DNA of 64,000 nucleotides from Clarireedia homoeocarpa (Eukaryota > Ascomycota > Leotiomycetes > Helotiales > Rutstroemiaceae): assembly GCA_001465935.1 (NCBI GenBank), contig LNKV01000023.1, forward strand, positions 558,001 through 622,000, read 5' to 3'. Made by a program: the position numbers and the translations under genes. The notes beneath the pieces are model-generated. The model saw nothing but the letters and a program-made list of their open reading frames with translations, had not been told where the DNA came from and ran no database searches. This document shows, piece after piece, positions 45,248 to 57,395 of the stretch. Within the stretch, counting starts at the first letter, position 1. Each line of letters begins with the position of its first letter.

Positions 45248-45991
45248 CGGGTGGGAGAGGGGAGAGTGGTGGAGGGGAGGGTAGGTATGAGATGTAGATT
45301 TGGAGAGGAGGAAGTCGTTGGAATTGGAAGTTAAGTGAGGAGGAAACGTGAGCGCAAAGGCTCGTTCGGCTTGAGTATGTTATATGGGAATTTGAGAGAT
45401 GAGCGACTGGAGGGATTGTCACGAACGGCTTCCGGTATGATGGGGAGGAAAATTTGGATACCTGGTTACAATATCTGCAGTTAAGGAAATACAGCGCGTT
45501 GATTGCGCAAGACCTTTGGAAAGAAGCCAACATTGCGATGAGCATATAGAGCGAGCGCACTGTACTATTTAAAACCAGAGGGGGATACCACAAAATACTA
45601 CCAAACTACGTCAGATATATCAAAGAATTTGTATTAATGGCCGACATAATAATGCCAGCACGTATAGTCTATTTGGAAAAAGTACAGGTGACCTACAATG
45701 CATCTCCGACTTGATTCCTTTCGTAGGCAACCATGACGCATAAGTGAGTATCCTAAATATTTTATGTACAAGAAGCCTCCTCCACTTTCCTCGTTTCGAA
45801 AAAAATAAGAATCCCCAACGCTGTGCCATGCCAGGCGAAAACCCCCGACATCCGTTTAAACTCCGTTTCCAAGCTAGAAGACGCCATGCTAGGTAGAAGT
45901 AGTGAATGCAGAAAGTAAATGATTTGAATGCTTGGACAAATCCCATACACATTCTCCGTCGTCTGATTGTTCGGTGCACATAATCGTATTA
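45248..45991. other. convergent 3' spacer
   Basis: 744 bp between the Hikeshi and apyrase stop codons. Minus-strand frames are shadows. G-rich 3' UTR of Hikeshi at the left end; nothing else seen. Confidence 0.55.
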
Positions 45992-48182
45992 TCATAACTC
46001 TTCCAGAGGTGTCATTAAGGGACTCTTTCTCGTCGGACTGCCCGCCCTACTTCTCCTACCGGCTCCTGATGAGTGCAGACTGGGAGCCAGTCGTTCTCTG
46101 CTTTCCGTTCGAACAATAAGACCACTTCTGTTCCAAGCCGGTACTGCACTACCCAAGCCAAGACCAACACCTTGACCATGTCCGGGGCTGTTGTCGAAGT
46201 AGTTTCCACTTTCAAAACTGACGACATTCAACTTTGGAGTTGCGAGACCAGATGATCGACCTACTCGAAAGCCTTCACTGCCGTCAGAGTGCTCATTCTC
46301 CTCCGAATCGGCATCCGCTAATTCGAATTCCGCTGCTGCTTCAGCATCTTCAAGTACACGCTCGTAGCTCTGCGAGTTTCGGGATCCGAACAATTTACCA
46401 GTGTTGAAGAAACCACGTGTATTTTTCCGAGGGCTACCGGGTCGGCGATTACGACGCAGAGCAGTATTGACACTTCTGTACAAACGTAACCGCCTGTCTC
46501 TCTTGCGGAAAAGGTAGGCAATAAGCACCAGGAACAGTAGAAGTAAAAAGTAACCAGGAGCAGAACGAGACTGCGCCTTTTCGATCAAATCGTCAGCAGC
46601 ATCCGACCAATCGTCATCTTCAATCGATACAGGAGAGGCGTTCGATCCGGCGTACTGGAAGTCCGCTGGAACACCCAAAGCATTGCTGCCAAAACCGACC
46701 GGGAGAGCTTCAGTAGTTGCTGGCGGAACTTGGCCAGAGGCGTATAAGATCATCTTTCCTAATGTCCAGCTGACCTCAATACCATCGATTTTGTCGACTG
46801 CTTGAAATGGATCTAGGAAGCCTTTGCCTTTCGAGTGAAGCATCATTTCTTTCGTCGCATTGTAATTTGGTCCTTTCGTTTCCAAGGCAATTCTTGGAAC
46901 GCCTATTCCGTCGTGTAGCATATTGATCAACCAGGACGCCTTAAAACAAACTTCTTGAGCGGTTTTCGCATTCACCTTCTTTCCCCATTTCTTCTTTTCA
47001 ACACCAGTCACAATATCATCCCATTCCTCACTACAAAAGTCCTTCACCAAAGCTTGATATTTGAGGAAATCATACGCCTTGTCCTTATGTGCCATTTCAA
47101 AAACCTCGTGGGTGGTGTGCCAGTATTCCGAGACGCCAACGAAATGATTCACATCAAAATCAATAGCAGGAACATGCTGTCCGTGAAGCAGGCACGGTTT
47201 GTCAGCGCAAGGGGCGTTCTTGTCCAGTAAGGGGTATGTCGATGCCAAGCATTTATCGAATTGTCCTGTGCCTAACAATACTGGTTCAGTACCTGGTTTC
47301 GTAGAGTCCGTAATAAGATCGCCTTTCAGTGTAGTCTCGAGCCCAGCTGGTAAGCATGGATCCGGTAGTTCTTTAGCATCTTCGGTGTACGAAGCATCCA
47401 TCAAAGATTTGATATAGCGCTCCCTAGCTTGATTGACCCCAAATCCCAACCAAGTTGTAGTGAATACCTTGTACTCCGAAGGTTGTCCGTCCAAAGTGCG
47501 CATTCGTAATAACTTCAGATCATCGGCATGCTTTTCGGCCTCGGTAGCATTGGGAGCGAAGGCGATTTGTGCAGAGGCTCCACCCATGTCTAAGAATCCA
47601 TATGTGTGATGCCCCTTACCGTGGGCATGTTCCTCTGGTGAATCGAAGCCTCCAAGTAAATAATTTGCGGCAATCCACCCATACAATCCTTCAGTTTCTC
47701 CCGGGATCACCTGAATATGTAAATCGCAATCTGGCAAGTTGAACTTTGTATGTTTTTGTGCGTAAGAACATATCTCGGCGAGAAGTACCTTTTGTTGAAC
47801 TGGAGGTAGCAATCGCACTCCAGCAGTCGCCATCAAGAAAATAGGAGTATCGGCGACCTGATCTTTAGGTATGATATCGAGGGCATGGTCGAAGAGCTGT
47901 TGAAGATGTTCAGGACCAACCTCTGCAGGTCTTTCCCCAAACGTCGAGACACCGGGTTTAATCTTCTTCGTCCATTTCTTATCTGTCTCCAACTTGGGCA
48001 GGCTCTGCCGGGCGGTCGAATCGGCAATCTGTAATGCTTTGGCACTGTTAAGCCATCTGTAAATGTGAACTCGGGTTCCCGACGAGCCCGCGTCCAGGAT
48101 AACACCATATCGCCCTACATAGACCCGTCAGTGAGATGTTCGCAATTGATAAGGGTTTTGGTCGGTAATTACATTTACCCAT
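45992..48182 (-). CDS. Golgi-type apyrase / nucleoside diphosphatase (GDA1-CD39 family, YND1-like)
   Basis: Two minus-strand exons: a 4-nt first exon (48182-48179, ATGG) and 48114-45992, giving 708 residues; the 64-nt intron begins GTAAAT and ends TAG. The joined start reads MGRYGVILDAGSSGTRVHIY, which is apyrase conserved region 1. ACR2 is IFLMATAGVRLL, ACR3 VIPGETEGLYGWIAANYLLG, ACR4 TYGFLDMGGASAQIAF. A transmembrane segment (APGYFLLLLFLVLIAYLF) sits at about residue 500 with a basic, Ser-rich C-terminal tail, as in yeast Ynd1, where the catalytic domain faces the Golgi lumen and the tail the cytosol. It hydrolyses nucleoside di- and triphosphates released during glycosylation. Complete and well supported. 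Confidence 0.92.
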
Positions 48183-49093
48183 GAGGAGACCGAGTTGTAA
48201 AAACGAATGTAGCTGGGGGAATTCCTCAAGAAAAGTGCGAAGTGTTTCCTTGTCTCTCTGAGGTTTTCGAGGGTTGTGGGAAGATTACGAATGCATCGGG
48301 CTAGAAGGATCGATCGGAAACGGATAGGAGGCGCGTTGATAGATAATAAGGTGAATTCGGAAGTGGACTGGGAATACGAGTGAAACGAGTTTTATTAATA
48401 AAGAGTTTGTAACGAAGGAGAAGAACAATCGAGACGGGGAATTCGATATATTGTTATGGGATGATTTTCAACGAGTGTGGGTGTGTACGGAGGAGTCGGG
48501 TCGCGATACGTAAGTGGGTGTGGGTGTGAGCGTGAGCGAGTATTCTCAGCCTTTTCGTTTGTTTTTTTTCTCCGGATCGTTGTTTCGAGATAGAGACTAA
48601 CGAGGGAACGTGCTATGGGGTAGTGAGGAGCGAGGAGTGAGGAGTCAGGAAGAATCTGGTCGATATATGGAGAAAAAGGTGGAAAAGATTGCAAAAGACG
48701 TGGAAGGGCAAAAAAGGTCCGATATCTGGCTGGATGAGAAGAGAGATTGGCCAATAAGACTGTCCAAATATGGTTAGGGTGAATGAGATTAATGCTTCTC
48801 TGCCTTGGTATTATGGCAGCCAAGGATCCGGAGCCACAGATCTATATATATCTAACAAAGCGGACAAAGAAACCCCGCGTCAGAGAGGGAGAATGTGTGG
48901 GCCGGCATTGATCTGGCATTGATCTGACGTTTATCTGACGTTTACTAAGTATCTGGCATCCTCTGCTGTCAGCCAACTGCAAAATCCTACTCAAGGCGAT
49001 CTATGTCTATGGCTAAGCTTCGTTCCCTGGTCTACCAACCTCGAGCCGCTCGAATAACCAAATGATCCTTTGAGGGATCAACCACCAACTACG

Positions 49094-49135
49094 AAAGTAT
49101 TCACTCGAGTCAAAGTATTCACTCGAGTCAAAGTA
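49094..49135. repeat. 18-bp tandem repeat AAAGTATTCACTCGAGTC, 2.3 copies
   Basis: Two perfect units and the first 6 bases of a third. Confidence 0.9.
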
Positions 49136-49189
49136 CCCCTCTTTGCGAGTTGCAGCATGCAGACATCCGCTCATGACTTGTAATGTTCG

Positions 49190-49226
49190 CCAGCATCAAT
49201 ATAAAACTCCAGCATCAATATAAAAC
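49190..49226. repeat. 19-bp direct repeat CCAGCATCAATATAAAACT, 2 copies
   Basis: Two adjacent copies, the second missing the last base. Each contains a TATAAA word. Confidence 0.9.
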
Positions 49227-49902
49227 CTACCTCTGGCTAGCCCCACGACGCGTAAGCTGGCAGATTTCAAAGGGCTCCAAGTTAAAGCATTTTATGATGT
49301 TTCACCCGAGATTTCGTCATATGGCCTGAACGCGGGCCGCTCAGCCTCTACTGGCTGTGGTTTTGCAACTCCCATCAGCCTTCAAAAGTGTCTTATTTCA
49401 GCTTGATTACGAAGTATACGGAAAGCATAACCAGAAGGATTCTTGCTACAGTATTTGTGTGCTTAGCATCTTCTACAGAACTCAACATCCTTGTTTTTAC
49501 GACTGCTGGCTTGCGAGTTTGGAAGGACTTGCAGGTGTGGCCGGCCGCTCCCACGTGGACCTTGTGGGGAATTACTGTATCTACCCAGATGATTCTGCCA
49601 ACAGTGCTTAGTTAATTTGTGGAAGTCTCCCAAGATTATGAACTGTCGTTGAAAACTGGGTGGGGAGTGTTGGCTGGTGCACGGTACCTTATTTCAGATG
49701 CACCTTTTTGGTTGTGAAAGTGCTGCAGCTGTACGGAAAAGTACGACCTTTCTTCTGTACAGTTTTGCCATGCCCATTACAAGTGTTTTGGTCTCACTGG
49801 TCTGTTCCTTGGCTGTTGCCAGGTGTGTTCTTCGTTTCTTCTCAGCAGGATAGCAAGTGCGTCTGCTTTTTATTTGTTTTCACTGGTGACCTGAAGATAC
49901 AG

Positions 49903-51000
49903 TCACTTCAACGCAAACAGCACAATCAACTCTAGGTCTGTTTCGTGCGTTCTCGGTGCATATCGAAGCCAGCTGTTTCTGCCGCTTATGGAAATCATAC
50001 GCTGGTACTTCATCTGTTGGTTTTCCTGAAGTATCTCACCGCGGCCCAACGACGAAGCTGTGAAAAAAATAACATGGCTTACTAACGACTTCAAAATTAA
50101 AGTCAAATATGAAAGTAACATGGAGTATCCGATATTGGATAGGGACCGGACCGAAACACGTTGTCTTGAAGTATTTGAGATTGTTGTTGTGGCATGTTTC
50201 ACATACATTCGTGTCATATATTCTACAGGTGGATCATACAATTCCCATCCAATTATCATTGTGTACGAGGTAATCGACTGTGCAATTGCTTCTTTAATTT
50301 TTTTCTCCAAGTATCTGACTAAGTTCAGTCATACACCATCTTCATCTGAGGTAGATGTTTTCAGGCCGTCTGATGGAGATGCGCTTCAAGGATTTAGGTG
50401 GGTGTTCAATGAGCATCGATGAATAGTATCTCAATCAAGACACCATAATATCTCACGTTTTTGGACACGGCTGACACTTCAGCTTTCACCAGCTCAGTAC
50501 TCCCTGGCCCACTGAGAATTTTACCAATCTGAAGGAGATGCTGATCGAAGAATCTTCTTGCTACTATAGAAATTTCGTTAGGCACCCATTTTCTCTGGTA
50601 AATGCAGGTACATCAATAACTGGCATATGGAGCCCTTTGAAGAGCGTCGGCTGAAAATGTCCACATTATTGACAAGAAAAACTAACCATCCAGATAAATT
50701 TGAAAACACAACTTCCGATTTTATCCAGTCCCTTTCTTGATGTGTTGTATTTCCAAATTTGTATCCGGGTGGATGAATGATGTTGTCTCAATATGTTCTG
50801 CAACCACGAAGTCTTCTTCGAAAGCATGATTCATAGGTGGCCTCAAAGGTCCAACGAGCCGCTGGATTTAGTAATGCATCAAGCTTCGGTATGGTCCTGG
50901 ATCATCTTGTCCTTCGCCCTGAATAGAAGGGATGGACACAACCAATGTACAAGCTGGTTTATTAGCAAAATTTTCAAAATAACTTGAGGTAGCTTACTGT
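49903..51000 (-). pseudogene. unidentified decayed coding-like region
   Basis: On the minus strand protein-like stretches follow one another in changing frames: TLVVSIPSIQGEGQDDPGPY (about 50950), NHAFEEDFVVAEHIETTSFI (about 50830), KWVPNEISIVARRFFDQHLL with GKILSGPGSTELVKAEVSAV (about 50590-50420) and QSITSYTMIIGWELYDPPVE in a 135-codon frame (50310-49903). Stops and frame changes separate them; a few GT-AG pairs are possible but no full model works. I do not recognise the family. It may be a pseudogene, or a gene with many introns that I failed to join. Confidence 0.35.
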
Positions 51001-51520
51001 GACACCAAGCGACTGTACATCCGAAGAATTTCAACATCCAAAGCCTCGCCAGAACACTCGAGCGCGAGTTAGAAGGCTCTAGACACAGATTTCTTTATGC
51101 CCTTCCTTTACCACTACACTAATCAGTACCTCGATATGAACTATACCGGCAACATACATACTATTTCCTAGATCTCCTAGTTTGGATACAGGAGTGAGTC
51201 TCTCATTATTCACGATAAGGGTAGAATACTAGCCAGGAGGTATAGTTCGACATACTTGTAGTAGAAATGATATTTAAGGCTGAGTTAGTTAGTCAGGGCC
51301 CGTTTGCTTGGAAGAACGCTAGAGCGAAGTGGGCTAGGGGCGGGGACTAACAGGGAATACTTTCACACAAACCTACTACTTAGGCATCACTACTCTCGTG
51401 CGTCTGAATTAGTCACTCGCTGGTGCCTAACACCTGTGAGAGCGTGCTCAACTACTTAAACATTCACCGGCGGACTTGGGGCGTTTTCCCTTCTGGATAC
51501 TTTTTTTGTGTGAATACTGT

Positions 51521-52805
51521 ATGCCCGTCAAGATGAAATCGAATCTGGATCTTGTCAATGACTGCGATGTGTAAGTCTTACATTTTAGAACTTCGGCCAC
51601 CTAATTATGTACTATTTATTCACGGCAGGGGTTGCTTCTGGATAGCCAAGAGGGCTTGTATGTATATAGGGCTGGAATGGAGTTGCAAAATTTTATCGTA
51701 CAGCAGAACTTGGTCAAGCACGCTAGATTCTCCTAGCATACATACAACGGCACATACTTAGTCAAGCATGGAAGAAAGTTCTTCAGCCTATATCAGCAAG
51801 AAGTCGAAAGACTTTCAGTACCACCGTATGCTTCTCTAAACACCAAGCTGATTCTCCCCCAGCTTCCCCTACCCCGAAAAGGACCCTCAAGCCCACGCAA
51901 CCCTAACCTCTACCATCTACACCCTTATCTGGGACCATCATGGCACCCCCATCCCCATCGGCTACCTAAATGAAGGAGTCTTCAACGAGCTCGTCAAAGT
52001 GCCCACCCGCATCAAAGGCGAAATGGAAGTGAACCGCCAGTTGCGCACCGTATCCGTATTCCAACAACCCACCGAAGCCGAGCGTAGCGCCGCCGCCGCC
52101 GCAACCTGTTCGTACTGGCGCGAGAAAAAGACCTTCAAAGTCCTCGCGGGCTGGAGAAACGAAATTTACCCTGTATATGGACCGGACAATGAAGTTCTGT
52201 GGGGCGTCGAACGCTCGGCTTCGTCGCTTTTCGGCATCGCTACGTTTGGTGTTCACCTGACAGGGTATGTGAGGGTTCCGGATGTACCTCATGGGATAAA
52301 GATTTGGGTGCCGAGACGAGCCACTACGAAGAGTTCGTATCCGCGCATGCTGGATAACACGGTTGCGGGGGGGATTGCGATGGGTGAGGATAGGTTCGAG
52401 GCGGTGGTTAGAGAGGCTATGGAGGAGGCTAGTTTACCTGAAGAGCTGGTTCGGAAGAATGTGAAGGCGCAGCCACCAATCACTTATTTTTACATCAGGG
52501 ACTCGAACGCCGGCGGGGAAACTGGACTAATCCAGCCGGAATGTGAATGGATTTACGATTTGGAGTTACCGGCTGATGTTACACTCAAGCCGAATGATGA
52601 CGAGGTCGAGCAGTTTTATTTGTGGTCTGTCGAGGAAGTACAAGAGCATTTGGCGAAGGGGGAGTTTAAGCCAAATTGTGCTATGACATTGTTGGATTTC
52701 TTCATCAGGCATGACATATTAACACCGGAGAACGAGAAGGATTATGAAGAGATCAAGAGCAGACTGCATAGGAAGTTGGAATTCCCTGGACCGCATCATG
52801 GCTAA
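51521..52805 (+). CDS. Nudix hydrolase with N-terminal DUF4743 (thiamine-pyrophosphokinase-related)
   Basis: Two exons (51521-51570 and 51863-52805) give 330 residues; the 292-nt intron is long for this window. The joined start is MPVKMKSNLDLVNDCDVFPY, the beginning of DUF4743, which continues IPIGYLNEGVFNELVKVP and WRNEIYPVYGP. The Nudix box is GGIAMGEDRFEAVVREAMEE followed by AS, fitting Gx5Ex7REUxEExGU except that Ala-Ser replaces the usual Gly region. The downstream ECEWIYDLELPADVTLKPND and PNCAMTLLDFFIRHDILTPE are typical of this group (yeast YJR142W-like). Members dephosphorylate oxidised thiamine diphosphate derivatives; acting on that substrate here is inferred. It converges on RPB8. 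Confidence 0.9.
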
Positions 52806-53078
52806 ACACTAGGTAATCTTCGCCTTCGTCTTACTATCCGTCTACTTCATTCTCCTTACTGAAGGAATCTGGACCTCTGCCACTTGAACGCCCTCAATAC
52901 CTTTTCATCGTTGGTCCGTAACGCCTCTTGCAAATGCATAACCAGATATGTATGCGGACATGTCGCAATCTAGAATCAGGATAATATCCACCTCTCCCAA
53001 TAACATGTCCTCTGTGATTGCCTAACTTCTTTTGTATCCTGTCTCAAATATTCCCCGAAATTCCCATTCCCTGGTCCC

Positions 53079-53646
53079 TTATTTCTTAGCAAGAAGATAA
53101 ACATCGTCAACTCGTAACGGTGTAAGCTTTTTGTAAGGTCCCTCCAGCGCCATCAGTAGCCCACCAAAGGAGATATATGCCTTACTATTTCCGAGTTAGT
53201 AAAATTCCGCGCACGCAATCTAATTCCCAATGGTATCTATCAATAATTCAAACCCACAAAAGGAACCTCGCAGAATGCGAAAAAGAATCCAAGACGTACA
53301 TCACATCACTAGTCTCCGACTCCTCAAACTTATAAATCTTGCCGTGGCAAACATAATCAAACATGTCCGCCAACGTCGCCTCTCCACCCAGACCCAATCG
53401 ACCCGCATCTCTATATCCTTTCCCATCATCTTTCGATCCATCCAATGCTAACGACGTCGCGAGCACTATGCGGATAGTTTCACCGACAGCGCATGGATAA
53501 AGCTCCGTGTTGACATCGAGAAGACCCGCGATCGAGGAGTCGGTTGATTGGATCATGAGACGTCCGCAGCGTACGTATTTCTCGTGGTTGATGTCAACAA
53601 TTGTAAAGTGCTCGTCGAAGAGCTGCGCATCGCCGGAGGTGGTCAT
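53079..53646 (-). CDS. RPB8: RNA polymerase I/II/III shared subunit Rpb8 (RPABC3)
   Basis: Two minus-strand exons (53646-53300 and 53184-53079) give 150 residues, close to yeast Rpb8 (146). It starts MTTSGDAQLFDEHFTIVDIN; VRCGRLMIQSTDSSIAGLLD, LDVNTELYPCAVGETIRIVL and DMFDYVCHGKIYKFEE follow the Rpb8 fold, and the last exon gives AYISFGGLLMALEGPYKKLT with the terminal DDVYLLAKK. The intron runs GTACGT to TAG. Rpb8 is an essential OB-fold-like subunit shared by all three nuclear RNA polymerases. It is divergent from ELP4 with 317 bp between start codons and converges on the Nudix gene. Confidence 0.95.
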
Positions 53647-53963
53647 TTTCGCTGCTGGGGAGGATTGCGATTTCGATGGAGAACTGAGTTGGACAGAACT
53701 TAGTAGAGCTTTGAGTTACCGCCGGATTTCGAATAGGAATTTCAAATAGTTGAGTTTGCTTTGTTTAAAGGTTGATTGCTGGAACGGACTCTTTCTTTTG
53801 GAAAATCGTCACGGATCGGGGAAATAATGTTCCATCGCAGAAAAAAGTTGCGCCCGTTCTTTGGTGGGATGGTTTGCGCCCCACGATAGGAATCTATAAC
53901 TATCACACTTAATTTCGAGCCCACCAAGAACGGATTGGGAAACGAAAAATACTTCAGGACAAG

Positions 53964-55283
53964 ATGTCGTTCCGCAAACGAAATGTAGCCATTAACCAAC
54001 CAGGAAATCAAAGCACAAACCCTCAACCTACTACAACAACGGAAACCACAGCTCCAATTCCCGGAATTCGACCATCCCCTCTCGACGGTCGTCCAACAAC
54101 ATCGACTGGCGTTCGTTCTCTCGACTCTATACTCGCTGGACATGCAGGTCTTGCGCTCGGTACATCTCTGTTACTTGAAGAAAACGGGACTACGGATTTC
54201 GGCGGGACATTATTGAAATACTATGCAGCGGAAGGAATACTACAAGAACATCACATTCACATTCTAGGCATGCATCAAGGATGGGGCCGAGAGCTACCTG
54301 GTCTAGGAGCTGCAGACAAGTCGTCGAGTGCGAAGAAGGATGTGGAGAATAAAGATGATAAAATGAAGATTGCGTGGAGATATGAAAGATTGGGGGAGTT
54401 TGGAGCTGCGACAAGAGGTGGGTGGTCCTGCCTTGTAGTTTACTTTGACGATTATGTAGATGAATACAATACTTTCAAACACACAATGGCTAATTTATTG
54501 CATGACTGAATAGAGAGAAATGCGGTGCAAACGAGCACAAATGCGTCAGGAACACCTGCAATATTCTGCCATGATTTCGATCTCAGTAAACGATTGATCA
54601 CTCCTTCGTCTGCCCAGATGCACTTCATTCCTACAATTCTCCGACCTGATTTTGAATTCAGAGATCCCGATGAGTCGAAAACACAATCGCCATACACACC
54701 CTTTATCCAACATCTCATCACTCAACTGTCTCGTACCCCAGCCACAACCATCCATAGAATAATCATCCCCTCTCTCCTCTCCCCAGCATTCTACCCACCA
54801 CATGCCTCTCAACCCCATCATCTCCTCTCCTTCCTCCACTCTCTCCGCGCGCTTCTTCGCCAAAACGCTTATCGCCTCACCCTCATGATAACTCTTCCCC
54901 TGCCGCTCCACCCCCGCACCACCGCCCTCACAAAATGGATCGAGCTCCTCTCCGACGGCGTCCTCGAGCTCGCTCCCTTCCCATCCATACCCCTCCCCCC
55001 CAAACCCTCACCCACCAGTTCCGGAAATCCCACGACCCAGGAGGAACCTCCGCAAGGAATGCTCAAAATCCATCGGCTGCCTATATATCACGAAAAAGGC
55101 GGTGGGGGAGGTGGATATGGCGGGGACGATTTAGCATTCTCGCTCAGCAGGAGGAAGGGATTGGTGGTTAAACCGTATAGTTTGCCGCCGATAGAGGATG
55201 ACGAGGGTGGTGAGTCGAAGGGTGGTGGGATTGAGGTTGATGGGAAGGGAGGCAAAGCGACGAAGGTCGATATTGAGTTTTAG
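53964..55283 (+). CDS. ELP4: Elongator complex subunit 4 (PAXNEB family)
   Basis: Two exons (53964-54417 and 54514-55283) give 407 residues. MSFRKRNVAINQPGNQSTNP is the usual basic fungal Elp4 start, followed by RPSPLDGRPTTSTGVRSLDS with ILAGHAGLALGTSLLLEENG (the RecA-like fold entry), TDFGGTLLKYYAAEGILQEH and MKIAWRYERLGEF. The second exon has FCHDFDLSKRL, the RIIIPSLLSPAFYPP core and a Gly/Pro-rich C-terminus ending FSLSRRKGLVVKPYSLPPIE and DIEF. Elp4 forms the hexameric Elp4-6 ring of Elongator, which modifies wobble uridine of tRNA. The intron is GTGGGT...TAG. Gly/Asp-rich C-terminal insertions are longer than average. Confidence 0.94.
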
Positions 55284-55365
55284 ATAAATTAGGTATGACG
55301 CTTATGTCGTAGAAACTACTGTGTAGCATAGCAAAGGCGTCTCTGGAATCGGGATTAACATTAAA

Positions 55366-55669
55366 TCATTCGTCGTCAGAATGTCGATGATTATCCCCTA
55401 GCATATCGTCCATTTCGATTTGGTTCCAGGTGCCCTCCCCGCTTGAGGTGATAGTCCTCATGTAGTTCCTATCGAACGTTGCTTGCCGGGGATTAAATGT
55501 GATGTTTGAGATGCGAGCTCGAGTGCTATCTCCCAGACATGATGTGAGTATCATCCAACCTGAGGTCATGTTAGTTGTGGTAGATGTGAGCTTAGGGAAC
55601 ACATGACATGCCTATCCACAATGAGATGCCAATGGACATAATTAAAATTAGGGGCCATAGTTCCGTCAT
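55366..55669 (-). CDS. DUF5353-type small membrane protein
   Basis: Two minus-strand exons (55669-55612 and 55559-55366) give 83 residues. The start MTELWPLILIMSIGISLWIG is a single hydrophobic helix that joins at a Gly codon to WMILTSCLGDSTRARISNIT, then FNPRQATFDRNYMRTITSSG and an acidic end (MDDMLGDNHRHSDDE). The layout fits the fungal DUF5353 family, from memory, of unknown function. The 52-nt intron seems to use a GC donor (G|GCATGT...CTCAG); no GT donor keeps the hydrophobic reading in frame. Its stop codon lies 83 bp from the ELP4 stop, so the two genes converge tightly. Confidence 0.75.
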
Positions 55670-57395
55670 TTCGAACTTCGATCGAGCTCAATTTTCATTC
55701 ACAGTTTTTGGACAAGACTGTAGAGTTGTTGGTTGATGGGATGGACTCTTGCTAACCAATGGCCAGACGTTGTCGGTGTGCCGCAACTCGCGTAATCACT
55801 GACTACATTGCTCTTCCAGTCATCAAAAGTTGGCTATTGTAACTGTCTCTGTTCTTTCTCATGTTAGGAGAGACCCTTGTGATATGCAGCTGAATTGGGT
55901 TCGCGCGCACATACTCACAAGATTTGTTACAAACCGAGGTTACTAAAGCTTCCAGATGGGATTGGAGCATCACAACGCGGGCAGTAATAAAAGGTCCGGA
56001 ATATGATATGGCAGTGAGGTCTAATGATCTGATGATCGAATGCACAAGTCTAATACAACTCATATACATGCAAGGAGACTACAGAAACTGTCTAATAGGC
56101 AACGTGCTTCCTAGTACTATCAAAAGTACAGACAACCAACCCTACCTAGGCCGACCTACCTGCCCTCCGTAACGTTCCGAAGTGTCCATCGTAAATCTTC
56201 ATATTAAATGTTTAGATATTCTATTTGCAACTAACAATACCAGTCAGTAAGATTCTAACCTGGTGATCGTAGGTTCATATAGAATGCAAGAGTGTTCAGA
56301 AAGCCGGTTTACTCATGCACCTCAACCGGCGACAAAGACTTGAATTACAAGACGCAAGGCAAATCTTTGAAGCTCTGAAACCCCAACTCCACAACCTATC
56401 ATCCCAAGCTGGAAGGCTCAGTCCGGTGCGGGAGCGGGGTTCGGCCAATGTGCGGGTCATTGAATGGATAAGCTGTTATCATCATAACGAGGTAGGTGGG
56501 TAGGTATGTTGAAATATAGGTCATACCTTTCGTTGTAGTTGATCATCCGTATAAGTTTGATATCTGCGAGTAACTTCGAGAATCAGCGTCGAGTCAAATG
56601 GAAACAACATGTGTACATGAAAATGAGTTTCTCTTAGATCAGAAAAAGTTTTGGTATATGGGTATCATCAGGGTGCTCAGAAGCAGAACTGAAAAAAGGT
56701 TTTTTCATCATAAAAGACGTAGGAGATCAAAATGAAGGAAGTTGTGTCTGCTTACTTCTGAGACGATGTATGCAAAATGCAAATTGGAGATACCGTGTGA
56801 GGAGTCGTTAAGATCATAATGATTCAATATGAGTGACCTGTCTTGAAGGTTGTTAGCCATTGAAAACAACAAGGTGGATATGATGTATATATATCATAAT
56901 CGTGGTTCATATGGTGATGCATGTTTGTTCGATGGCTCAGGAAATCGCCGAGAACTAAAACTGTGTAGATTGAATCCGGACCACGGTGGGAAGGATAGTG
57001 GGGGGAGCTTGCTTGCGCGAACTTACTATATTAGCACAGCCAGAGCATGCGTTCACTGGCGTCGTTAGTATATAGCATTGAGCGCATCGCGATTGCCTCC
57101 ATATTGGTTCAAGTGGCAGGGGGACCACGACGAAGAGCTTCGTTGAGCTGTGCAAAGCTCGCTCAATATAGTTTTTACTAAGAAAAGTTGAAGTACAAAA
57201 TTTGCGCGAGAATTTAATGTTGGTGGTTCGCGCTAGGAGTGGGCCAAATGGATCACCGGGCCGTTTATTGTTCCGATCCAAAAAAGTTATGTTCCGCTTT
57301 TGGAGCTTGCTTGTGCTACAAAGCTGCAGGACGAAGGAACTGGAACGAACGTACATATTTTGGCTCGTTTAGTTCCACCAAGAACTCAAGTCGCC
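55670..57395. other. 1.7-kb divergent spacer
   Basis: Between the DUF5353 and exosome genes, both transcribed outward. AT-rich with only short frames. No tRNA, transposon or repeat recognised. Confidence 0.5.

Larger units (their letters stand above)
48183..51520. other. 3.3-kb gene-poor interval with short repeats and a coding-like relic
   Basis: Upstream of two divergent genes (apyrase and Nudix). The first 0.8 kb is probably apyrase promoter and leader, with repeated ATCTGGCATTG/ATCTGACGTTT words at about 48906-48960. Short tandem repeats lie at 49094-49135 and 49190-49226. Between about 49900 and 51000 several minus-strand frames read as protein (listed separately). The rest (51000-51520) has no gene signal. 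Confidence 0.5.
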
